Shown: piece by piece, positions 7,218 to 14,128 of the stretch | Layout of the letters: every line of letters starts with the position of its first letter | How positions within the stretch are numbered: the first letter of the stretch is position 1 | Assembly: GCA_046542305.1 (NCBI GenBank) | Contig: JBKHBQ010000033.1 | Coordinates: 1 to 21,873 of the forward strand | DNA length: 21,873 bases | DNA from: JBKHBQ01 sp046542305 | Lineage (GTDB): Bacteria > Bacteroidota > Bacteroidia > Bacteroidales > 4484-276 | Reading direction: 5' to 3' | Translations under genes and position numbers: made by a program | Notes under the pieces: model-generated | The model's database searches: none | Told to the model about the DNA's origin: nothing | What the model saw: only the letters and a program-made list of their open reading frames with translations

Positions 7218-7237
7218 CGGACAATGGTATCTGTCCG
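7218..7237. promoter_or_regulatory. Inverted repeat upstream of the 173-aa gene
   Basis: CGGACA and TGTCCG are perfect 6-bp arms around an 8-base spacer, 36 bases before the ATG. Possible operator; no regulator is encoded nearby. Confidence 0.3.
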
Positions 7238-7272
7238 ATTATTTGTATTTTTAGCATTCAATCGATTCCATT

Positions 7273-7794
7273 ATGAAAGAAAAACAAATCGAACTGCTTC
7301 GAAAACAAATCGATAAGCTAAGCAGCAAGGACTTCGACCTGGAGGCATGGAAAAACTATACCGTCATTCTGCTGGCCCGGCTTTTTGGCGAAAACAACCA
7401 GAAGATCAGGCAGATCGAAAAGCTGGATTATGAGTATAACAGTTGGTCGCTCCGTGATACCTCTGGATATTCCGATTACCTGCAAAGCTGCAAAAAACTG
7501 GGGCGGGAGATTCTGGAAGCTTCCATTGACGAGATCGAATCGTTCGGGGTGCCCGAAAATGCCGTGGCAGTGCCCGACACCGTCAGTGTGGATGTGATCC
7601 TGAATGCCCTGGCCGATGAACTGAAAGGCTCAGAATATCGTAACCTTATCCGAACCCTCCTGTCGGAAGCTCTTCCGGAGGAAAAGAGACGTCAGGTACA
7701 CGATATCATCAAAGTTATGGGCTGCGAAACAGTTGAAGCGATCCTCGAATCGATATTGCTTAACAGGGATTTTGTGGCCGGCCTGAAAGAGTAA
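7273..7794 (+). CDS. Hypothetical protein, 173 aa
   Basis: No family recognised. The protein is soluble and largely helical, with no signal peptide. It opens with charged amphipathic helices (KQIELLRKQIDKLSSKDFDLEAW) and has a Trp/Tyr-rich centre (LDYEYNSWSLRDTSGYSDYLQSC abbreviated: Y50s to C70s). The C-terminal half repeats short Leu-rich helices with acidic faces. It stands alone between tRNA-Cys and ileS, on the same strand. A CGGACA/TGTCCG inverted repeat precedes it. The composition matches adjacent genes, so I regard it as a genuine native gene of unknown role. Confidence 0.78.
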   Translation: MKEKQIELLRKQIDKLSSKDFDLEAWKNYTVILLARLFGENNQKIRQIEKLDYEYNSWSLRDTSGYSDYLQSCKKLGREILEASIDEIESFGVPENAVAVPDTVSVDVILNALADELKGSEYRNLIRTLLSEALPEEKRRQVHDIIKVMGCETVEAILESILLNRDFVAGLKE

Positions 7795-7907
7795 GCCCGT
7801 ATTCGATAAAAATCGGAATATATCCTGCGGTTGCAGCCTGTTGATTGTCAAAGTATTTCCCCCGTCTCTTTTTTGATTCATCTGCCTTTCATCAATTTTA
7901 TTTTTTA

Positions 7908-7915
7908 TACTTTTG
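7908..7915 (+). promoter_or_regulatory. -7 box of ileS
   Basis: TACTTTTG matches TAnnTTTG, 39 bases before the ileS ATG. No clear -33 element and no T-box-like leader are seen. Confidence 0.55.
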
Positions 7916-7954
7916 CGCCATTTTAAATTAGACTGTTAAAATCTTCTTATCCAA

Positions 7955-10900
7955 ATGAGTTTGAAGTACAGAGAATACGATAAGCTGAACCTTACAGAAA
8001 TGGCCAATGGTGTGCGGAACTTCTGGAAGGAAAACGATATTTTTCACCGGACGCTGAAAAAGCGTGCAGGCCACGAGAATTTTGTGTTTTACGAAGGCCC
8101 GCCTTCGGCCAATGGCAAGCCCGGCATCCACCACGTGATGTCGCGTGCCATCAAGGACATTTTCTGCAGGTACAAAACGCTGAAAGGTTACTACGTGAGC
8201 AGAAAAGCAGGATGGGACACCCACGGGCTGCCCATCGAAATTGCTGTGGAGAAAACCCTCGGCATTACCAAAGAAGACATTGGAAAGAAGATTTCAATTG
8301 AAGAATACAACGAAGCCTGTCGCCGCGAAGTGATGAAATATAAGGGCGAATGGGACGAACTGACCCGGCAGATGGGTTACTGGGTCGATCTGGACGATCC
8401 CTACATCACCTTCGACAACAAATACATCGAAACGGTTTGGTGGCTGCTTTCCAGGCTTTACGAAAAGGGCCTGCTTTACAAGGGCTATACCATTCAGCCT
8501 TATTCGCCGGCTGCCGGTTCCGGATTGAGTACCCATGAACTGAATCAGCCCGGCTGCTATCGCGATGTGAAGGACACCACCGTCACGGCTCAGTTTAAAG
8601 TTGAAGCCGACGAAAAATCCAAATTCCTATACAAGAATGCCCACATGGATGTGTACCTGCTGGCATGGACCACCACGCCCTGGACACTGCCTTCGAATAC
8701 GGCATTGGCCGTCGGTCCCAAAATCACCTATGTACAGGTGAACACTTATAATTTTTACTCGGGCAAACCCATCAGCGTGGTGCTGGCAAAGGATTTGCTC
8801 GGCCGCTACTTCAGCGAAAAGGCCAAAGACCTGGAGATGCAGGAATATATCCCTGGCGATAAGGTGGTTCCCTACGAAATCGTGGACGAATTCCCCGGCA
8901 CTGCACTCGAAGGCATCCGCTTCGAACAGCTCATTCCGTGGGTAAAGCCCGAAGGTGACGCTTTCCGCGTGATCCTGGGCGATTACGTAACTACAGAGGA
9001 CGGAACCGGCATCGTGCATATTGCACCAACCTTTGGTGCCGACGACGACCGGGTGGCCAAAGCCGCCGGTATTTCGCCACTCATCCTTATCGATAAGATC
9101 GGCAGCAAGCGTCCGATGGTGGATCTGCGCGGCCGCTTTTTCAGGATAGAAGATCTCGACGAAAAGTTTGTAGCAGATTATGTGAACGTGGACAGGTACA
9201 GTGAATTTGCCGGCCGATTCGTAAAAAATGATTACGATCAGGATGCCGCCGAAGATTCGCCAGTACTCGATGTGGACCTTTCGGTGATGCTCAAGCAGGA
9301 AAACAAGGCTTTCCGGATCGAAAAATACGTGCACAACTATCCGCATTGCTGGCGCACCGATAAGCCTGTGCTTTATTATCCCCTGGATTCGTGGTTCATT
9401 AAAACCACCGCATTCAAGGACAGGATGATCGAACTCAACAACACCATCAACTGGAAACCCAAAGCCACCGGATTCGGCAGGTTTGGCAACTGGCTCGAAA
9501 ACCTGGTCGACTGGAACCTTTCCCGGTCGCGCTTTTGGGGTGTGGGCCTGCCCATCTGGACTACTGAAGACAAGCAGGAGCAGATTTGCATCGGATCGCT
9601 GGAACAACTGAAATCAGAGATCGAAAAATCCGTAGCTGCAGGGTATATGGGCAATAATCCGCTGGCGGAGTTCAATCCTGAAGATCAATCGGAAGATAAT
9701 TATCTGAAATTCGATATCCACAGGCCTTACATCGATCAGATCGTACTGGTATCGGAAAGTGGCAGGCAGATGTTCCGCGAACCCGACCTCATCGACGTGT
9801 GGTTCGATTCGGGCGCCATGCCCTATGCGCAGTACCATTATCCTTTCGAGAACAAAGACCTGGAAACCTACTTCCCGGCTGATTTTATTGCCGAGGGCGT
9901 TGACCAGACCCGTGGATGGTTCTTTACCCTCCATGCCATCGCTGCCATGGTGTTCGATTCGGTGTCTTACAAAACATGTGTGTCGAACGGACTGGTGCTG
10001 GATAAAAAAGGCAACAAGATGTCGAAACGTCTTGGCAATGCCGTGGATCCGTTTCAAACCATCGAAACCTACGGCCCGGATGCCACCCGCTGGTATTTGA
10101 TTACCAATGCACAACCGTGGGACAACATTAAGTTCGACCTGGAAGGTGTGGGCGAGGTGCAGCGGAAATTCTTCGGAACGCTTTACAATACCTATGCGTT
10201 CTTTGCTTTGTATGCCAATATCGATGGATTCAGGTACGATCAGGAGGAAGTGCCTTATGAAAGCCGGCCCGAGCTCGACCGCTGGATACTCTCGGAATTG
10301 AATTCACTGGTGAAGCTGGTAGACGAATCCTTCGGCGATTACGAACCCACACGTGCCGGACGGGGCATTGCACAGTTTGTGGATGATAAACTCAGCAACT
10401 GGTATGTGAGGCTTTCGCGCCGCCGTTTCTGGAAAGGTGAACTTACCACCGACAAAATTTCGGCTTACCAGACGCTGTATACCTGCCTGGAAACACTTTC
10501 GATGCTGATTTCACCCATCGCACCATTCTTTGCGGAGCGGTTGTTCCTCGACCTGAATGCCGTTACCGGAAGGCGCAATTACGAGTCGGTGCATATGGCC
10601 GACATGCCCGCGGCCGATGCTGCATTTATCGATAAAGATCTGGAAGAGAAAATGCAACTGGCCCAGAAAATAACATCGATGGTGCTGTCGTTGCGAAAAC
10701 GGACAAAGATCAAGGTTCGTCAGCCGTTGAACAAGATCATGATCCCTGTGTTGAACAAGCAATTCAGATCGCACGTTGAAGCCGTCGAAAAGCTCATCCT
10801 TTCGGAAGTGAACGTGAAGGAACTTGAGTTTATGCGTGAAGATTCGGAAATGCTGGTGAAAAAACTCAAGCCTAATTTTAAAATCCTGGGCCCGCGGTAC

Positions 10901-11389
10901 GGTAAACTCATGAAAAAACTGGCCGCCGAGCTGACGAATTTTACCACCGACCAGATCAATGAGCTGGAAAGCACCGGCAGCCACGTTGTGACTATCGACG
11001 GCGTGCAGGCCCGGATTACCCCCGAGGATGTGGAGATCATTACACAGGATATTCCCGGCTGGCTGATCTCCACGGAAGGTAAACTTACTGTAGCACTGGA
11101 TATTACTATCACCGGGCAACTGCGCCAGGAAGGACTGGCCAGAGATTTGGTAAACAGAATCCAAAACCTGCGCAAAGAGAAGGATTTCGACGTGACCGAT
11201 AAGATCGCGCTGCAGGTGCAAAAGAATGAACAAATTATTGACGCAATTCAAAATAATTATCATTATATTTGTTCGGAAACTCTGGCAAAGTCACTCGAAT
11301 TGGTAGATTCGATCAATGGAAATGCAGGAGTGGAAGTTGAGCTGGGCGAAGACATCAAAACAAGAATCAACATTGTTAAAGCCGGCTGA
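7955..11389 (+). CDS. ileS: Isoleucyl-tRNA synthetase, type 2, with an altered HIGH motif
   Basis: Charges tRNA-Ile (EC 6.1.1.5) and edits mischarged valine. 1144 aa, the long form of Bacteroidota. The class I catalytic core has GIHH at residues 57-60 where HIGH is expected (FYEGPPSANGKPGIHH), and KMSKR at 688-692. The CP1 editing domain carries TTTPWTLPSN near 240 and GTGIVHIAPTFGADD near 355. The C-terminal anticodon-binding and extension region runs from about 780 to the end. The KMSKRLGNAVDP form and long C-terminus place it with the eukaryote-like IleRS2 group. Swapping the first and third residues of HIGH (GxHH) has been reported to give IleRS2 very strong mupirocin resistance. It heads a likely cluster with the dksA-like gene 34 bases downstream. 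Confidence 0.97.
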   Translation: MSLKYREYDKLNLTEMANGVRNFWKENDIFHRTLKKRAGHENFVFYEGPPSANGKPGIHHVMSRAIKDIFCRYKTLKGYYVSRKAGWDTHGLPIEIAVEKTLGITKEDIGKKISIEEYNEACRREVMKYKGEWDELTRQMGYWVDLDDPYITFDNKYIETVWWLLSRLYEKGLLYKGYTIQPYSPAAGSGLSTHELNQPGCYRDVKDTTVTAQFKVEADEKSKFLYKNAHMDVYLLAWTTTPWTLPSNTALAVGPKITYVQVNTYNFYSGKPISVVLAKDLLGRYFSEKAKDLEMQEYIPGDKVVPYEIVDEFPGTALEGIRFEQLIPWVKPEGDAFRVILGDYVTTEDGTGIVHIAPTFGADDDRVAKAAGISPLILIDKIGSKRPMVDLRGRFFRIEDLDEKFVADYVNVDRYSEFAGRFVKNDYDQDAAEDSPVLDVDLSVMLKQENKAFRIEKYVHNYPHCWRTDKPVLYYPLDSWFIKTTAFKDRMIELNNTINWKPKATGFGRFGNWLENLVDWNLSRSRFWGVGLPIWTTEDKQEQICIGSLEQLKSEIEKSVAAGYMGNNPLAEFNPEDQSEDNYLKFDIHRPYIDQIVLVSESGRQMFREPDLIDVWFDSGAMPYAQYHYPFENKDLETYFPADFIAEGVDQTRGWFFTLHAIAAMVFDSVSYKTCVSNGLVLDKKGNKMSKRLGNAVDPFQTIETYGPDATRWYLITNAQPWDNIKFDLEGVGEVQRKFFGTLYNTYAFFALYANIDGFRYDQEEVPYESRPELDRWILSELNSLVKLVDESFGDYEPTRAGRGIAQFVDDKLSNWYVRLSRRRFWKGELTTDKISAYQTLYTCLETLSMLISPIAPFFAERLFLDLNAVTGRRNYESVHMADMPAADAAFIDKDLEEKMQLAQKITSMVLSLRKRTKIKVRQPLNKIMIPVLNKQFRSHVEAVEKLILSEVNVKELEFMREDSEMLVKKLKPNFKILGPRYGKLMKKLAAELTNFTTDQINELESTGSHVVTIDGVQARITPEDVEIITQDIPGWLISTEGKLTVALDITITGQLRQEGLARDLVNRIQNLRKEKDFDVTDKIALQVQKNEQIIDAIQNNYHYICSETLAKSLELVDSINGNAGVEVELGEDIKTRINIVKAG

Positions 11390-11423
11390 GAATTAAGGAG
11401 TATTAAACTAAAAGAAAAGAATT

Positions 11424-11846
11424 ATGGCAAATAATGGATCGGAAAAAGATGCTCCAATTGCTACCAAAAACAGGTACAGCAAGGAGGAACTCGAGGAGTT
11501 CAAGCAGATCATTCTGGAAAAGCTGGAGAAAGCAAAAGCTGACCTCGCTTTGTTAACGGAAGCTTACACCAACCATAACGAGCACGACACCAATGATACC
11601 TCGCCCACCTTTAAGGTGCTGGAAGAAGGCTACAGCGTCTTGTCGAAAGAAGAAAACAGCCGGTTGGCAGCGCGACAGCAGAAATTCATCAACAATCTTG
11701 AAAACGCATTGATTCGCATCGAGAACGGCACATACGGCATTTGCCGGGTAACGGGCAAACTCATTTCGAAAGAGCGCCTGCGCAGTGTACCCCATGCCAC
11801 CCTTAGTATTGAAGCCAAACTTCAGCAATCACAGCAACGCAGGTAG
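11424..11846 (+). CDS. TraR/DksA-family regulator with a degenerate zinc finger
   Basis: 140-aa RNA polymerase secondary-channel regulator of the DksA/TraR group. A helical hairpin (about 18-100) has an acidic tip D55-x-x-D58, comparable to the DxxDxA tip of DksA. The C-terminal finger region reads YGICRVTGKLISKERLRSVP, then A-K. Only one Cys (C107) remains; the other usual zinc ligands are Thr110 and non-Cys residues including Ser128, so the finger probably folds without zinc, as in many Bacteroidota homologues. It lies 34 bases after ileS and just before lspA, suggesting co-transcription. Whether it responds to ppGpp cannot be judged here. Confidence 0.9.
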   Translation: MANNGSEKDAPIATKNRYSKEELEEFKQIILEKLEKAKADLALLTEAYTNHNEHDTNDTSPTFKVLEEGYSVLSKEENSRLAARQQKFINNLENALIRIENGTYGICRVTGKLISKERLRSVPHATLSIEAKLQQSQQRR

Positions 11847-11968
11847 GTTTTGGCCGCTTCAGTCAGCATTGAAACTGCTATTTTACATGTCCTTCCGCAA
11901 CCGGAATGTGGCAACAGGTTTGTTATGCCCGAACATTTAGGTATTTACCCGAAAAAATAAGAACCCTG

Positions 11969-12670
11969 GTGAAGAAACCGCTGATCCTCATACTGCTGAT
12001 CCTTATTCTCGACCAGATCCTGAAATTCTGGATCAAGCTGAATATGACCCTCGGGCAGGAGTTTCATATTTTCGACGACTGGTTCATCATTCATTTCACC
12101 GAAAATGAAGGCATGGCTTTCGGCCTGCAGTTCGGCGGCGAATTTGGCAAACTGGCGCTAAGCCTCTTCAGGATTCTGGCTATCATTGCCATTGGATGGT
12201 ACATGTTCGACCTGGCACGCAAAAACGCCAGCACCGGCCTCATCATCAGCATTGCGCTCATTCTTGCCGGCGCCATCGGAAATATGATCGACAGTGCATT
12301 TTATGGCCTGATCTTCAGCCATTCATCGTATCACACGGTGGCCACTCTTTTCCCGGAAGGCGGCGGCTATGCCACATTTCTTCACGGGCATGTGGTTGAC
12401 ATGTTTTATTTTCCACTGATCGAAGGCACTTATCCGGCGTGGGTGCCTTTTGTCGGCGGAGAGGATTTTATTTTCTTCCGGCCGGTATTCAACATTGCCG
12501 ATTCATCCATTACCATCGGTGTATTGATTTTGATCCTGTTTCAGCGGAAATTTTTTACCCGCACGGTGGCCGAAGATCATTACAGCGAAGAGGAATTGCA
12601 CCCGGAGATGGAAAACCAACAAACCGGTTCCGGTGAGAACGAGCCCCGTCAGCAACCGGAAAAGCCCTGA
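11969..12670 (+). CDS. lspA: Lipoprotein signal peptidase (signal peptidase II)
   Basis: Cleaves signal peptides of prolipoproteins at the inner membrane; this window alone has at least two predicted clients (4030 and 13588 genes). I chose the GTG at 11969 because it yields MKKPLILILL with the usual DQ-x-x-K-x-W start; an in-frame ATG at 11906 would add 21 residues of non-typical sequence. Four membrane segments are predicted. Conserved blocks are N46-E-G-M-A-F-G, G103/N105 (GNMID), and the catalytic aspartates D144 (VVDM) and D178 (NIADSS). An insertion between GNMID and VVDM is normal for the phylum. The C-terminus ends in a long acidic, Gln/Pro-rich cytoplasmic tail. Confidence 0.94.
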   Translation: MKKPLILILLILILDQILKFWIKLNMTLGQEFHIFDDWFIIHFTENEGMAFGLQFGGEFGKLALSLFRILAIIAIGWYMFDLARKNASTGLIISIALILAGAIGNMIDSAFYGLIFSHSSYHTVATLFPEGGGYATFLHGHVVDMFYFPLIEGTYPAWVPFVGGEDFIFFRPVFNIADSSITIGVLILILFQRKFFTRTVAEDHYSEEELHPEMENQQTGSGENEPRQQPEKP

Positions 12671-12759
12671 TTCAGTATTGCCGTTTCATGTAAGGCATTA
12701 TGATTGACTGCCACATGATTTCTCCCTAAAAATTTTTCCGGATCATAGGAATATCGTCC

Positions 12760-13443
12760 TCACATCTTCAAGAAATTCCGGATAAACAGCCCGTTCTGAT
12801 CCAGTTGCCGCCGGTCGCTCAGTTCGTTGCGGTAAAAATCTGAAAAGTCAGGATCGGATTTCCGTGTTTCGTCAAGAAAGTATTCAGCGGCTTCGCGGTT
12901 GAATTCAGGATGAAACTGCACCCCGTATACATCTCTGCCGTCGTACTGGTATGCCTGCAGCGAAATTTCGTTGTCGGCAATAATTTCGAAACGCGCGGGC
13001 AGGTTGCGTACGGCATCGTAGTGCAATTGCACCACCACCGGCTCCATGATGCCTGCAAACAGCGGGTTTTCCTTCAGGTAAACACGTGAATAACCGTACT
13101 CGGGCACCGGAAGTTTATACACACATTCCTTGCCTGCCAGCACCCTTGCCAGAAACTGATGCCCGTAACAAATAGCAAGAATTTTTTTATCGTTGTCCAA
13201 AAAGTAGCGGATCAGGCCGGCGAGTTCCTCCGTCCACGGCGATTCATCTTTGGCAGAGGCCTCGGATCCGGAAATGATCAGATGGGTACATTCTTCCCGC
13301 AGCAATGGCAGCGTGGGTTCTTCCGGCAGTACAAAGCGGGCATCTATCCCCGCTTCGTTCACCTCCCGCTCGATGCCTTCACGAAAAATCCTGATCTTCT
13401 CGGGGAATTCCATGATGTTGTATACAAGCACTTTTTTCTTCAT
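12760..13443 (-). CDS. Class I glutamine amidotransferase-like protein
   Basis: 227-aa single-domain protein with the triad-type class I amidotransferase core: nucleophile C92 in ICYGHQFLA, and H178 and E180 in GVQFHPEFN. It resembles the stand-alone GMP-synthase-like amidotransferases that hydrolyse glutamine or gamma-glutamyl compounds. The acceptor substrate cannot be read from the sequence, and no synthetase domain is attached. An ATG six codons upstream (13461) is possible, but the 13443 ATG has an AAGGAG sequence six bases before it, unusual in this window, which decides my choice. It is convergent with lspA. A near-match -7 box (TACACTTG, 13482-13475) may drive it. Confidence 0.87.
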   Translation of the reverse strand: MKKKVLVYNIMEFPEKIRIFREGIEREVNEAGIDARFVLPEEPTLPLLREECTHLIISGSEASAKDESPWTEELAGLIRYFLDNDKKILAICYGHQFLARVLAGKECVYKLPVPEYGYSRVYLKENPLFAGIMEPVVVQLHYDAVRNLPARFEIIADNEISLQAYQYDGRDVYGVQFHPEFNREAAEYFLDETRKSDPDFSDFYRNELSDRRQLDQNGLFIRNFLKM

Positions 13444-13544
13444 CAATAGCTCCTTTCTCATTTAACGCTAATTGCAAGTGTAACGAATTTCATCCACATT
13501 TGCATTCATCAAAAACAAAAATTCGGGTGATCGGGCTTAAAGTT

Positions 13545-13552
13545 TATTTTTG
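13545..13552 (+). promoter_or_regulatory. -7 box of the FKBP gene
   Basis: TATTTTTG matches TAnnTTTG, 35 bases before the ATG at 13588. Confidence 0.55.
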
Positions 13553-13587
13553 CGGGAATAATCAAAAAAAAAATAATCCGAACAACG

Positions 13588-14058
13588 ATGAGAAACATAT
13601 TCCGGCTCCTTTCGCTGCTGATGCTTGCAGGTTTGTTTGCCCTGACCGCCTGCAAAAAAGACGACGACAACAACAAACAGGCTGAAATCGACGAACACAT
13701 TATCCTGGATTATCTGGCCGATCATAATCTTACTGCACAACGCGATCCGTCAGGAGTGTACTACATCATCACTGAAGAAGGTAACGGCGAACATCCCACG
13801 GCACAATCCACCGTTTCAGTTTATTACAAGGGTTATCTCACGGATGGATCGGTGTTCGACCAGACAAATGTTGGCACAGCCACATTCAACCTGCAGGGCC
13901 TTATCGAAGGCTGGAAAATTGCCATTCCCCTGCTGAAAGAAGGCGGCGAAGGCACCTTTTTCATCCCGTCGGGTTTGGGTTACGGCAGCGGCGCCAGGCC
14001 AGGGATTCCCGCCAATTCGGTGTTGATTTTCGAGATTGAACTGGTGGAGGTGGAGTAG
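13588..14058 (+). CDS. FKBP-type peptidyl-prolyl isomerase lipoprotein
   Basis: 156-aa envelope protein. The signal peptide ends in LTAC with lipidated C22, followed by KKDDDNN, a charged tether. The FKBP domain (about 65-156) shows VSVYYKGYLTDGSVFDQT, the I-E-G-W-K-I-A-I-P-L-L-K-E-G-G core with the family's conserved Trp, F-F-I-P-S-G-L-G-Y-G-S, and the closing P-A-N-S-V-L-I-F-E-I-E-L. It should assist folding of periplasmic or outer-membrane proteins by cis-trans isomerisation of prolyl bonds. It precedes the secreted amylase on the same strand, but that gene has its own promoter box, so joint expression is uncertain. Confidence 0.93.
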   Translation: MRNIFRLLSLLMLAGLFALTACKKDDDNNKQAEIDEHIILDYLADHNLTAQRDPSGVYYIITEEGNGEHPTAQSTVSVYYKGYLTDGSVFDQTNVGTATFNLQGLIEGWKIAIPLLKEGGEGTFFIPSGLGYGSGARPGIPANSVLIFEIELVEVE

Positions 14059-14091
14059 GATTTCCTAAAAATCCCTTCCCGCGCTTATTGT

Positions 14092-14099
14092 TATCTTTG
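14092..14099 (+). promoter_or_regulatory. -7 box of the amylase gene
   Basis: TATCTTTG matches TAnnTTTG, 29 bases before the ATG at 14129. No obvious -33 box. Confidence 0.6.
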
Positions 14100-14128
14100 T
14101 AATATTGTAACAATAAATCCGCACCGTC

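Noticed and set aside
8627..9607. 326-codon open frame antisense to ileS
   Set aside because: Lies entirely within a certain IleRS gene; composition is of a mirrored reading frame and no motif is seen.
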